From DASWOJ01 sp964242415 (GTDB lineage: Bacteria > Pseudomonadota > Alphaproteobacteria > Acetobacterales > Acetobacteraceae), in NCBI GenBank assembly GCA_964242415.1, contig CAXTAT010000004.1, positions 62,001 through 126,000 on the forward strand: a DNA stretch of 64,000 nt, written 5' to 3'. The position numbers were made by a program, and so were the translations under genes. Under the pieces are notes generated by a model, which had not been told where the DNA came from, ran no database searches, and saw nothing but the letters and a program-made list of their open reading frames with translations. This document shows, one piece after another, positions 27,097 through 36,257 of the stretch; position 1 is the first letter of the stretch, and every line of letters starts with the position of its first letter.

Positions 27097-28317
27097 ATGG
27101 CGACCGAGGCGAAGCTGATCGATGCGGCAGTGACCAACCGCCAGCCGCACTACGAGCCTTATGGCTGGCTGCACTGGCCGGATCATCCCTGGATGTCGTA
27201 CCAGTTCCGCCGCGCGCTCGGCGAAACGCAGGAGGGCGGCGGCGCCATCAGCGAGTGCTTCCAGGCTGCCGCCCGCATGGTGCCCGGCGACCGCGAAAGT
27301 TGGCACACGGAATGGCTCGTCACGGCCGAGCGCGCCAAGCGGCGGGGCGACGCCGCCGAAGCCGCCGGCCGACTGCAAACGGCGCAGAACTGCTGGCTGC
27401 GCGCGGCCAACTACTACCGGCATGCCGAGTTCTGGCTGGATGGCCACGACCCGCGCCGCCTGCCGACCTTCGAGCTGATGGAGGCGTGCTCCAAAAGCTT
27501 CCTGCGCCACCTGCCGGTGCCGGGCGAGGCGGTGGACGTGCCCTATGAGGACGGCGTGCCGCTCTGCGCCTACTTTGTCCGGGCGCCGTTCGCGGTCCCC
27601 CGCCAGCCCGTGCTGATCTGCATAGGCGGACTGGACAGCATCAAGGACGAGATGTGGTTCATGCAGGCGCACGGCGCCCTGGCCCGCGGCATCTCGGTGC
27701 TGATGATCGACGGGCCAGGCCAGGGCGGCACCCTGCGGCGGCACGGCGTGAACACCAGGCACGACTACGAGGTGCCGGTCGGCCGCTGCATCGACTACCT
27801 GGAGGGGCGGCCCGACGTGGACCCGGCCCGCATCGCAGTGTGCGGATCGAGCCTCGGTGGCTACTACGCCGCCCGCGCCGGCAGCTACGAGCACCGCCTG
27901 GCGGCCTGCGTGTCGCATGGCGCGATCTGGAGCATCCAGGACCTATGGGCCGGCGCCGGCGACGACCATGGCCTGGCCGACCATATCAAGTGGGTGTTCG
28001 GTGCCCCCACGATGGCGGCGGCGCTGGACAAGGCGGCGCCGTTCACCTTGGAGGGCGCGCTGGACCACATGCGTTGCCCGTACCTGATCGTCCATGGCGG
28101 CTTCGACGTGCTGGGCGTGGCGCAGGCAAAGCGGGTATATGACTACGCAAGGTCGAAGGGCGTGGACGCCACACTGCGCGTGCTGACGGCGGAGGAGACG
28201 GGCGCCGACCACTGCCAGCACGACAACCCCACGATCGGGCAGGAGATGATCGGGGACTGGCTGGCCGAGCGCTTCGGGATCGACGAGCGGGCGCTGCGGC
28301 GGGCGGCCCTGGCATGA
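27097..28317 (+). CDS. Alpha/beta hydrolase (FrsA / dihydroxypseudooxynicotine hydrolase-like)
   Basis: A 406-aa cytoplasmic alpha/beta hydrolase with a helical N-terminal cap of about 150 residues. The order cap then hydrolase core resembles FrsA-type esterases and the C-C hydrolase 2,6-dihydroxypseudooxynicotine hydrolase. The catalytic triad is visible: Ser in CGSSLGGYYAAR, Asp in VHGGFDVLG, and His in GADHCQHDN. AAGGAG lies 12 bp before the ATG at 27097; a GTG at 27088 is an alternative. It overlaps the MFS gene (ATGA), forming a two-gene operon opposite the XRE-cupin regulator. Substrate unknown. Confidence 0.85.
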   Translation: MATEAKLIDAAVTNRQPHYEPYGWLHWPDHPWMSYQFRRALGETQEGGGAISECFQAAARMVPGDRESWHTEWLVTAERAKRRGDAAEAAGRLQTAQNCWLRAANYYRHAEFWLDGHDPRRLPTFELMEACSKSFLRHLPVPGEAVDVPYEDGVPLCAYFVRAPFAVPRQPVLICIGGLDSIKDEMWFMQAHGALARGISVLMIDGPGQGGTLRRHGVNTRHDYEVPVGRCIDYLEGRPDVDPARIAVCGSSLGGYYAARAGSYEHRLAACVSHGAIWSIQDLWAGAGDDHGLADHIKWVFGAPTMAAALDKAAPFTLEGALDHMRCPYLIVHGGFDVLGVAQAKRVYDYARSKGVDATLRVLTAEETGADHCQHDNPTIGQEMIGDWLAERFGIDERALRRAALA

Positions 28318-29576
28318 GCGCGGCAGCCCCGCCGGCGCCCGCGCGCCTGGCGCCGAACCTGGCGATCGCGGTGTTCCTGGTCATCGCCGCGACCTATGTG
28401 GTCAATGCCATGGACCGGATCGTCTTCCCGGTGCTGCTGCCCGCCGTGGCGCACGAGTACGGCTTCCAGTTGGCGTCCGGCGGCTTCCTGGCGACGGTGT
28501 TCACGCTGGGCCTCGGCGTCGCGGGCATCCCCGGCGGCTACCTGTTCGACCGCATGTCGCGCAAGTGGGTCGCGATCCTGGGCGTGGTGATCTATTCGGT
28601 CTGCACGATGCTCACCTGCGTGTCGGTCGGCTTCTACGACATGGCGGCCTACCGCGCCGTGTCCGGCATCGGCGAGGCGTTGCAGAACGCGGCGATCTTC
28701 ACGATGGCCGGCAGCTACTTCTTCGGCAACCGCACCCTGGCGCTGGGCGCGCTGAACGCCGCGTACGGCGTCGGCTCGTTCATCGGGCCGCGCTGGGGCG
28801 CAGCCCTGCTGGCGGGTGCGGGGAGCTGGCGCTATCCGCTGTACGTTTACGGCGTCATCGGCCTGGTCGGCGCCGTCGTTGTGGCCGTGCTGGTGCCGCG
28901 CCGCTTCTCCGAGCAGCATACGCCGGCGTCCACCCGGCCCGGCGCCGAAAGCCACATCCCAGCCCAGCTCGTCAACCGCAACACCATGCTGGTTGCCGTC
29001 AGCGCCGTGTGCAGCGGCATGGCCGGGTTCGGCTACCTGGGCCTGTATCCGACCTTCCTGGTCAGCGAGCTGCACTTCACGCCGCAGGAGGCCGGGGCGG
29101 CGGCCAGCATGTACGGCGCCGGCGCGTTGACGGGCCTATTGTGCGGCTACCTCGCGGACCGCGTCAGCCAGAAGGCGGTTTCGCTGTGCGCGCTCGTGGT
29201 GCTCGGTGCCGTCGGCTATGCCCTGTTCAACCTGGCCACGACGCCCTTGCAGCAGGACGTGCTGTCGTTCCTGGAAGGCTCGGCCTTCAGCGGGTTCCTG
29301 TATGTGAACAACTACTCGCTCATGCAGCGCTCGGTGCGGGCCGCGATGACGGGCCGCGCGTCCGGGCTGGTGGTGACGTGCGTGTACCTGCCCGCGGCGC
29401 TGTCCGGGTATTTGTTCGCCGAGCTACGGGGCGCCTATGGCTGGGGCGGCGCGGCGCTGCTGCAGATGTGCCTGCAACTGGTGATCCCGTTCGTGGCCAT
29501 GCTGTTCTTCGACCCGGCCCGGACCAGCACGCGCCGGGTTGCCGCCCCGGCCGCCGAGGCTGCCGTCACGCCCTGA
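28314..29576 (+). CDS. MFS transporter
   Basis: A 420-aa inner-membrane protein with about twelve hydrophobic segments. The major-facilitator loop 2-3 signature is present as GGYLFDRMSRKWV (about residues 74-86), with its repeat LLCGYLADRVSQKAV in the second half. Its start overlaps the hydrolase gene, so it probably moves the hydrolase substrate or product across the inner membrane. Direction and substrate cannot be read from sequence. It ends 3 bp before the convergent amidase gene. Confidence 0.9.
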   Translation: MSAAAPPAPARLAPNLAIAVFLVIAATYVVNAMDRIVFPVLLPAVAHEYGFQLASGGFLATVFTLGLGVAGIPGGYLFDRMSRKWVAILGVVIYSVCTMLTCVSVGFYDMAAYRAVSGIGEALQNAAIFTMAGSYFFGNRTLALGALNAAYGVGSFIGPRWGAALLAGAGSWRYPLYVYGVIGLVGAVVVAVLVPRRFSEQHTPASTRPGAESHIPAQLVNRNTMLVAVSAVCSGMAGFGYLGLYPTFLVSELHFTPQEAGAAASMYGAGALTGLLCGYLADRVSQKAVSLCALVVLGAVGYALFNLATTPLQQDVLSFLEGSAFSGFLYVNNYSLMQRSVRAAMTGRASGLVVTCVYLPAALSGYLFAELRGAYGWGGAALLQMCLQLVIPFVAMLFFDPARTSTRRVAAPAAEAAVTP

Positions 29577-29579
29577 CCG

Positions 29580-31907
29580 TCACGCCCCAACCGGCGGCAG
29601 CGGCCCAAAGGCAGGCGGCGGCACGCGGCGCCGGGATGCCGCCTCATAGGCGGAGGCGATGCGGAGCAGCACGCCTTCCTGGCCAGGCTCGGCGCGGAAC
29701 ACCAGGGAAAAGGGCAGGCCCGGAGCCGCAAGCGCCGTGGGCACGTCCGAGTAGGTGGGCACGTAGCGCATGCGGTCCGGGCTCAGCGTGAACACCGGGT
29801 CATACGCCGTCTGCACGTAGCCAGCCGGCACCAGCACCTCGGTCAACCCGGCATTCGGGCCGTAGAACGACTCCAGGCGCAGGTTCTGCGCCACGCCCGG
29901 CTCCTCGGCGCCGCCGATCCTGCCCGGCGGCAGCGGCGTGTGCAGCCGCACCAGCGCGTCGAGCCGGTTCTCCAACAGCACCATCATGTCCATCCGGCGC
30001 AGCAGCTCGCGCAGCATGATGCGCTCGTTCACGCCCTGCCGGCCGTCCAGCCTGTTGCGCGGGTCGGCAACGTCCTCCCAGTTGAGGAACGCAGCGCGCT
30101 GGTCGTCGCCCCAGAACTTCGAGCGCGCGTTCAGCGCCGCCCAGCCCGCCAGCGTTTCCGTGACCCCCAGCGCCGCCCAGTCCGCTGCCCGGCGCTCCAA
30201 GTATTGCGAGATGTGGAACCGGAAGGTGGGCGCCAGCTCCTGCTGCTGGATCGTGGCGATGTCGAGCCGGGCCGGGGGTGGGATGCGGCCCTCGGCCATG
30301 GCGACCAGGTAGTCCATCGGCGCCAGCGTGCCCGTGCCGAACACGCAGCCGGGTAGGAACTCGGTAGGCTGGATGGCGGCGGCGAAGTCCTTGTGGACGG
30401 GCGTGCCGTCAGGCTCCAGCCGGAACAGCAGGTCGGGCATGAACACGGGCACCAGCCGGGCCAGGGCATGGCGGAAGTCGGTGCCCATGCGCTCCAGGTC
30501 CGGGTCGGGCGTCCACAGCGGGTCCACGGATTCGACCAGCGTGGCGCCGAGCCGGCCGGCCAGCATCGCCTTAATCTCGGCCGCGGCGGCGGTGACGATG
30601 GGTTCGACCAGCTTCGGGCCGGGCAGCATGGACTCGCGGACCACGCCGATCCGCAGGCCCGCCAGCGATCCCGCCGTTGACCCTGCTGTTTCTGGGGCGT
30701 TGACGTGGGACGCGTAGGGCGTCGGCAGCACGCTGTTGCGCGGCACGGTGGTGTAGGGATCGCGCGGGTCGTAGTAGCCGTGCACGGGGTCACGCAGCGC
30801 ATCGAGGATCTTCGCCGCGTCGCCGATGCGGCGGGCATGGATGCCGGTGCGGTCGCAATAGATGTCCGCGCCGATCGCGCCGCCGTCGAAGCCGAGCATC
30901 GCCTTGTGCGGCAGGATCAGCGCGACGGCGTTGTGGTTGGACGGGCCGCGGCAGGAGGCCCGGGTTTCCTCGCCCAGGCTCGCCATGACCATGTTCGTGC
31001 TGACGGACAGCGCGGACCCGGAGGAGGAGCCGAGCGAGGCCGAGCGCGTGGTGTCGTAGGGGTTGGCCGGGTTGCCCGCCCAGGTGCTGCGCTGGTAGCC
31101 CAGCGTGGACGGCAGCACCTCCTTTGGCCTGTGCGCGCCGCCGGGGTCGCCGGCACGGCCGTTGTACTCGGTGCACACGGCCTTGGCGAAGATGATGGCG
31201 CCACGGCGGCGGAGCTGGTCCACCAGGATGTGGTCGCGCGCCGGGGCGTCCATGTCATAGGCCGCATCGCCCCCGCCGGTGGAGCGCATGTCCTTGGCGT
31301 CGAACGAGTCTTTGAACGAGAACACGACGCCGTACATCGGCATCGCGTCGAGGCCGGGGTTCGTGCCGTACCCGGCGTCCAGCTCCGCCGCGCGCTCCAG
31401 GGCGTCCGGGAGGTGGCGGAACACCTCGCAGGCCGGGGGCGCCCCGGGCGGCAGCGGCCCGGCGGATGGATGGCGGTCGAACTCGCCCCGGCAGGTGACC
31501 GACCGCTCGCCGCGGATGTTGAGCGTGCCGAGCGCGTTGACCTGGCCCGCATCCGCGATGCCGGCGATCATGCCGAACTGCTGGTGCACGGAGGGGTCGG
31601 ACCGCGTCGGCTCCATGCGGCCGAACTCCAGGGGCGGGCCTTCGTATTTGCCGAGGTCCGGCAGGATGGCGGAGGCGGGCAAGGTTTGCGTCGGGAACTG
31701 CAAGGGAGCGCCGCCGCGCACGGTGCCGGGCACGGCGGGCACGGGGGCGCCGTCGGCGGTGACCAGCATGCTGGCCACGCCGTTGAACGCGCGGACCCTC
31801 GCCAGGTAGTGCTGCACGACGGCCACGCAGGTCGTGCGCCCGGCGCGGATCGCCTGGTGCAGCTCGTCGATGGTGGCTTCTTCGACCTGGAACGGGGCAG
31901 TGTTCAT
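29580..31907 (-). CDS. Amidase (amidase-signature family), unusually long
   Basis: A 775-aa amidase-signature enzyme; most are 450-550 aa. The Ser-cisSer-Lys site is recognisable: Lys199 in SFKDSFD, the GSSSGSA stretch at residues 293-299 and the nucleophile Ser318 in ETRASCRGP. The gap from Lys to the serine cluster is longer than usual, and some 200 residues follow the usual core. The nucleophile loop RASCRGPSNHN differs from the common GGSIRxPA. The ATG at 31907 has GGAGG 10 bp upstream. It follows the importer C and DUF1028 genes in the same direction after 247 bp. It probably hydrolyses an imported amide. Confidence 0.85.
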   Translation of the reverse strand: MNTAPFQVEEATIDELHQAIRAGRTTCVAVVQHYLARVRAFNGVASMLVTADGAPVPAVPGTVRGGAPLQFPTQTLPASAILPDLGKYEGPPLEFGRMEPTRSDPSVHQQFGMIAGIADAGQVNALGTLNIRGERSVTCRGEFDRHPSAGPLPPGAPPACEVFRHLPDALERAAELDAGYGTNPGLDAMPMYGVVFSFKDSFDAKDMRSTGGGDAAYDMDAPARDHILVDQLRRRGAIIFAKAVCTEYNGRAGDPGGAHRPKEVLPSTLGYQRSTWAGNPANPYDTTRSASLGSSSGSALSVSTNMVMASLGEETRASCRGPSNHNAVALILPHKAMLGFDGGAIGADIYCDRTGIHARRIGDAAKILDALRDPVHGYYDPRDPYTTVPRNSVLPTPYASHVNAPETAGSTAGSLAGLRIGVVRESMLPGPKLVEPIVTAAAAEIKAMLAGRLGATLVESVDPLWTPDPDLERMGTDFRHALARLVPVFMPDLLFRLEPDGTPVHKDFAAAIQPTEFLPGCVFGTGTLAPMDYLVAMAEGRIPPPARLDIATIQQQELAPTFRFHISQYLERRAADWAALGVTETLAGWAALNARSKFWGDDQRAAFLNWEDVADPRNRLDGRQGVNERIMLRELLRRMDMMVLLENRLDALVRLHTPLPPGRIGGAEEPGVAQNLRLESFYGPNAGLTEVLVPAGYVQTAYDPVFTLSPDRMRYVPTYSDVPTALAAPGLPFSLVFRAEPGQEGVLLRIASAYEAASRRRVPPPAFGPLPPVGA

Positions 31908-32154
31908 GACCGTTTCCTCCGTGCCCGGCACCGCATTGTCAAGTTGATGACTGGCGTATGCTGTTGGCCCGGGGTTTGTTCCGGCCTCTACGCTGCGGCC
32001 TGTCGATCAGCGGCAAATGGCCGCGCCGCGGCGCTTACGCCTGACCATCTCCCGCATTGCCTGCCTGGCGGCCCCGCTTGACAGCAGCGTCCAGCGCCGG
32101 TGACTGGATGCCGGCCTGGCCGCGGCGAGGCGCCGGCGCTGCCGGTAATGGCGG

Positions 32155-32892
32155 TTACGGTTCGGACCCGCCGCCGCCGGGCCGCCGGGGCGGGGACAGG
32201 GCCAGCATCGCCGTCACCTCCTCCGGCATGGCGGCGGCTGCCCCCTCCCGCGTCGGCATCGCGTCCAGGAACGGCCGCAGTTGCAGCATCGCGATGCCGA
32301 GCACCCGGCGCAGCTCGGCGACCGGCGCCGGGTGCTCATCCACGCGCAGGTCGAGCCAGGGATACGCTTCCCGGCCGTAGATCTTGAGCGCCGCGGACTG
32401 CTTGCCCCGCTTGTCGCCGCCGGCGGCCTGCCCGGCCTCCAGCGCGCACATGAGCTGTTCCTGCAGCCCGCTGTCCTCGGCGTCCAGGAACGCCGTCTCC
32501 ATGTCGATCACCACGTCCTCTCCGGCCAGCATGTTGCCTTGCACGGCATAGCCGTCCCCGGTGCGATGCCCGCACCAGGGCGTGCAATCGTCACCCGTCC
32601 AGGCGGCGGAGCGCCCGGCGGAGTCAACGACCCCGACCTGGCGCAACGCCCGCCCGTCATCGCCCAGCAAGACATGGTCCAGCGCTGCCTGCGCCGCGGT
32701 GCCGTCAGCCATCAAGGCCAGGGCGTCCAGCGCGAGGTACGGGTTGCACCAGGACTGGCTGGCGACCGCGCCCGCGCCCGGCTGCACGAAGGGGCAGATC
32801 GACCCCACCGCCGGCACCGCCGTGCTGACCGCCCCGCCAAGCCGGCCCGTGCGCGTGCACCGCGCCACGATGGAAAATGTGTTGAGCTGCAT
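32155..32892 (-). CDS. DUF1028 domain-containing protein (Ntn-hydrolase-like)
   Basis: A 245-aa DUF1028 protein. The family start is clear (NTFSIVARCTRTGRLGGAVST), followed by AVGSICPFVQPGAGAVASQS and GYAVQGNMLAGEDVV. The fold is thought to be of the Ntn-hydrolase type, which would suggest amide hydrolysis, but the conserved function is unproven. The C-terminal 30 residues are low-complexity. It lies 3 bp after the importer C LivF-type gene and ahead of the amidase, so all seem to serve one pathway. Confidence 0.85.
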   Translation of the reverse strand: MQLNTFSIVARCTRTGRLGGAVSTAVPAVGSICPFVQPGAGAVASQSWCNPYLALDALALMADGTAAQAALDHVLLGDDGRALRQVGVVDSAGRSAAWTGDDCTPWCGHRTGDGYAVQGNMLAGEDVVIDMETAFLDAEDSGLQEQLMCALEAGQAAGGDKRGKQSAALKIYGREAYPWLDLRVDEHPAPVAELRRVLGIAMLQLRPFLDAMPTREGAAAAMPEEVTAMLALSPPRRPGGGGSEP

Positions 32893-32895
32893 GTC

Positions 32896-33618
32896 CTACA
32901 CCGTCATATGCCGTTCGATCTGCGCCGCAGCGCCCGCGTCGGCGGTTCCGCCCCGTTCCACTACTATCCCCGACGTGAGCACGGCGAAACGGTCGGCGAC
33001 GGCCAGCGCGAAGGCGACGTTCTGCTCCACCAGCAGCATCGCCGTCCCATGCGCCTGCCGCTCCGCCGCCAGCACCCCGGCCAGGCGGTCCACGACGGAG
33101 GGCTGCAGGCCCTCGGAAATCTCGTCCAGCAGCATCAGCCGGGGCCGCCCCAGGATCGCGCGGGAGATCAGCAGCATCTTCTGCTCCCCGCCCGACAGGG
33201 TGCCGGCCTTTTGGCCGAGGCGGCGCAGCAGCACCGGGAAGTGCGGCTCGATTAGCGGCAGGCGCTCGCGGAACAGCCGGTCGTGCGCGACGCCCAGGCG
33301 CAGGTTCTCGCCCACCGTCATGTCGGCGAACAGCGCCTGCTCCTGCGCGACGTAGCAGACCTGGCGCCGGGCGACGCGGTACGGCGGGGTCCGGGCCAAG
33401 GGCTGGCCGTCCAGGAACACGCCCCCCGTCCGCGGCGGCACGAAGCCGGCAACGGTGCGCAGCAGCGTGGTCTTGCCGACGCCATTGCGCCCGAGCAGCG
33501 CCACGATCTCGCCCGGTCCCACCTCCAGCGACACGTCGCGCAGCACCATCGTGCCGCCATACCCGGCGGTGACGCCCGCCACCCGCAGCAGGTCAGGCCC
33601 CTGCAGCACGTCAGGCAT
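32896..33618 (-). CDS. ABC transporter ATP-binding protein, LivF type (importer C)
   Basis: A 240-aa cytoplasmic ATPase. Walker A is GRNGVGKTT at about residues 43-51, the signature is LSGGEQKMLLISRAI, and Walker B is LMLLDEISEGLQP, with Ile where Pro is usual. The ATG at 33618 overlaps the end of the fused permease-ATPase gene by 8 bp. It is the second ATPase of importer C, followed by the DUF1028 gene. Confidence 0.92.
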   Translation of the reverse strand: MPDVLQGPDLLRVAGVTAGYGGTMVLRDVSLEVGPGEIVALLGRNGVGKTTLLRTVAGFVPPRTGGVFLDGQPLARTPPYRVARRQVCYVAQEQALFADMTVGENLRLGVAHDRLFRERLPLIEPHFPVLLRRLGQKAGTLSGGEQKMLLISRAILGRPRLMLLDEISEGLQPSVVDRLAGVLAAERQAHGTAMLLVEQNVAFALAVADRFAVLTSGIVVERGGTADAGAAAQIERHMTV

Positions 33619-35371
33619 GGGCGGCGCCGGCGTAGATGGTCCGCACGGTCTCGGACTGCACCGCTTCCTCCACGCCGCCATCCAGCACGATGCCGCCTTG
33701 GTGCAGCACGATCACCCGGGACGAGATGCGGCGTACGAAGTCCAGGTCATGCTCCACCAGCACGATGCACAGCCGGTGCCGGCGGGACAGGTCGGCCAGC
33801 AGCGTGCCGATGCGCTGCCGCTCCGGCGCCGTCAGCCCGGCCGTCGGCTCGTCCAGCAGCAGCAGCGCCGGCTCCAACGCCAGCACCATCGCCAGCTCAA
33901 GCGACTGCTTCTCGCCATGGGATAGGTGCCGGGCTTCGACGGACAGGCGGTCCGCCAGCCCGGTCGCGTGGACCACCTCCAGCGCGGAGGTGGGCAGGGC
34001 GATGGTGGGGGTGCGCCGGACCAGGGACGGCCGGGCGATGCGGCTGCGGGCAACCAGCAGGCAATCGGCAACCGTCATCGTCTCGAACACCGACGCGGTT
34101 TGGAACTTGCGGCCGACGCCGAGCGCGGTGCAGCGGTGCGGCGGCATCCGCCCGATGCCCTGCCCGCCCACCTGGACCCCGCCCGCGCTGCGCTCCCGCC
34201 CGTCGGCGATGCAGCGCATGAGCGTTGTCTTGCCGGCGCCGTTCGGGCCGATCAGGCTGACCAGGTCGCCAGCCTCGGCGGTGAACGATACGTCCTGCAG
34301 CACTTGCAGGCTGCCGAAGTGCTTGCCCAGCGCCTCCACCTGCAGCACCGGGCCCTCGCCATGCCGAACGCTGGACGGCGTCTCCACCAGGCGGCGGGCC
34401 TGGGGCGCACGCCGCAGCCGGTGCAGCGGGAGCAGGGACAGCAGGCCGCCGGGCAGCGCCACGATGACCACCACGAACACCAGCCCAATGATCAGCGCCC
34501 AGAAGAAGGGGAGGGCGCCGTTCAGGTAATTGCTGGTGGCGTCGATCGAGACGGCTCCGAGGATCGGTCCGGCCAGCGTCGCCCGCCCGCCCAGCGCGGT
34601 GTAGATCACCAGCTCGGTCCCGGACACGAAGTTGCCAAGTTCCGGCGCCACCACGGCCGTCGCACCCGCATAAACCCAACCAGCGGCGGCGCAGACCAGC
34701 GCGCAGGCGGTGAACAGCGATACCTTCAGCCGGGCCGTGGGGATGCCGAGATACTGGCACCGCACCTCGTTCTCCCGCATGGCGACCAGGACGCGGCCGA
34801 AATCGCTGCGGACCAAGGTCGCCGCCAGCGCGGCCACGGCGACCAGCAGCAGCCCGGCACCGCGGAACCAGCTCTCGGTGTCCAGGTCCGGCACGTCGAA
34901 GCCGGAGAGCCCGCTGCTCGACCCCGTGACGTTGCCGCCGGCAAAGATGAGCTGGACGAAGACGATGGGGAACACGAGGGTGATGGTCGAGACATACAGC
35001 GGCGACGCGCCGTATGAGAACGCCAGCCAGCCCACCAGCAGCGCCGCCGCCCCGGCCACCCCCATGCCGAGCAGCAAGGCCAGCAACCCAGTGCTCGGGC
35101 TGAAGCCGATCCTGGACGACACAAGCGCCAGCGCATAGGCGCCGATGGCCAGGAATGCCGCCTGGGCAAAGCTCAGGATGCCGGTGTAGCCCCACAGCAG
35201 GTCCACCGTGACCGCCGCGACGGCCAGCAGCAGGGAGCGGGTCAGCACGTTGACGCTGTAGGTGTCGAGGGCGAACGGCGCGGCCAGCACAGCCGCCGCC
35301 CCGGCCAGCGTGAGCGCCGCGGGAAGCCAGCGCCGCGCCGGGCGAGGCTCCGCCCCGTCCGCGTCACGCAC
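33611..35371 (-). CDS. Fused LivM-type permease and LivG-type ATPase (importer C)
   Basis: A 586-aa protein joining two normally separate subunits. Residues 1 to about 330 are a LivM-type permease (LLWGYTGILSFAQAAFLAIG; coupling loop MRENEVRCQYLGIP). A linker of about 25 residues follows. Residues from about 345 form a LivG-type ATPase with Walker A GPNGAGKTT at about 375-383, signature LSHGEKQSLELAMVL and Walker B LLLLDEPTAGLT. No stop or frame change occurs between them. It starts with a GTG that overlaps the LivH gene by 8 bp. The fusion fixes permease and ATPase 1:1. Confidence 0.92.
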   Translation of the reverse strand: MRDADGAEPRPARRWLPAALTLAGAAAVLAAPFALDTYSVNVLTRSLLLAVAAVTVDLLWGYTGILSFAQAAFLAIGAYALALVSSRIGFSPSTGLLALLLGMGVAGAAALLVGWLAFSYGASPLYVSTITLVFPIVFVQLIFAGGNVTGSSSGLSGFDVPDLDTESWFRGAGLLLVAVAALAATLVRSDFGRVLVAMRENEVRCQYLGIPTARLKVSLFTACALVCAAAGWVYAGATAVVAPELGNFVSGTELVIYTALGGRATLAGPILGAVSIDATSNYLNGALPFFWALIIGLVFVVVIVALPGGLLSLLPLHRLRRAPQARRLVETPSSVRHGEGPVLQVEALGKHFGSLQVLQDVSFTAEAGDLVSLIGPNGAGKTTLMRCIADGRERSAGGVQVGGQGIGRMPPHRCTALGVGRKFQTASVFETMTVADCLLVARSRIARPSLVRRTPTIALPTSALEVVHATGLADRLSVEARHLSHGEKQSLELAMVLALEPALLLLDEPTAGLTAPERQRIGTLLADLSRRHRLCIVLVEHDLDFVRRISSRVIVLHQGGIVLDGGVEEAVQSETVRTIYAGAAHA

Positions 35372-36197
35372 GGGCGAAGCCGGTCGGCCGGATGCGGAGG
35401 ATGACGGCGGCCAGTATGGCGATGGTCATGCCGCCGAGCACGGCGTTCAGGTAGGTGGAGACCAGGACCTGCGCGGCCCCCAGCACGATGGCCGCCGCCG
35501 CCATGCTGACCAGCGACGACCCGGACAGCAGCACCAGCATGAAGGCCGCCACCAGCCAGGGGACCCCCATGTTGGGATCGACGCTCGACAGCGGCACCAC
35601 TAGCGCGCCGGCCAGCGAGGCAAGCGCCGACCCCAGGCTGAAGCTGGCGAACCGCACCCGCGCGCTGTTCACGCCCAGCGACTGCGCCAGGTTCTCGTTG
35701 GCGATCACCGCGCGGGTCACCAGCCCGAGCCGGGTGCCGTGCAGCACCAGCGCGATCACCCCGCCAAGCCCTGCGGCAACCAGCACCAGCAGCAGCCGGT
35801 ACTGCGAGTACGACTCGCCCAGCACCGTCGCAGCGCCCGAGAGCGGGCTCTGCGCGAACTGCACCTGGCGCCCGAACACCAGCGTGATGACCTGGCCGAT
35901 GACGATGCCCAGCCCCCAGGTCGCCAGGATCGCATCCAGCGGCCGGCGGTACAGCGGCCGCAGCACCGCCCACTCCATCGCCGCCCCGGCCAGCATCCCG
36001 GCCAGCGCCGCCGCCGGCAGGCTGAGCCAGGGGTTGGCGCCGGCCTGCGTGACCAGCAGCGCGGCATAGCCGCCCACCGTCAGCATGGCGCCATGGGCGA
36101 AGGATATGATCCCCATGACGCCGAACACAATCAGCAGGCCGAGCGCGACGACGTAGAGGATCGCCGCCGTGGTCACGATGTCCAGCAGCAGGTTCAT
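35364..36197 (-). CDS. ABC transporter permease, LivH type (importer C)
   Basis: A 277-aa inner-membrane permease with about eight hydrophobic segments. LivH signs are VVALGLLIVFGVMGIISFAH and GAMLTVGGYAA near the N-terminus, and the coupling loop RAVIANENLAQSLGVN. Together with the binding protein, which resembles the amide/urea class, this looks more like a urea/short-amide importer (Urt/Fmd-like) than a true branched-chain amino acid importer. It overlaps the fused gene and follows the binding-protein gene by 52 bp. Confidence 0.9.
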   Translation of the reverse strand: MNLLLDIVTTAAILYVVALGLLIVFGVMGIISFAHGAMLTVGGYAALLVTQAGANPWLSLPAAALAGMLAGAAMEWAVLRPLYRRPLDAILATWGLGIVIGQVITLVFGRQVQFAQSPLSGAATVLGESYSQYRLLLVLVAAGLGGVIALVLHGTRLGLVTRAVIANENLAQSLGVNSARVRFASFSLGSALASLAGALVVPLSSVDPNMGVPWLVAAFMLVLLSGSSLVSMAAAAIVLGAAQVLVSTYLNAVLGGMTIAILAAVILRIRPTGFARA

Positions 36198-36219
36198 GCC
36201 GCGGCGCGCCCGGACCGGC

Positions 36220-36257
36220 CTATTTCAGACCAACCTATTTCAGACTGGCCTACTTCA
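36220..36257. repeat. 15-bp tandem repeat at the end of the importer C binding-protein gene
   Basis: CTATTTCAG-like units recur three times with the CTA at 36220, 36235 and 36250 (period 15 bp). Read on the minus strand each unit is CTGAA(A/G)TAG, Leu-Lys-stop, and all three stops are in the same frame. The first is the true stop of the binding-protein gene. The repeat looks like a slippage product and gives two backup stops. Confidence 0.7.
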
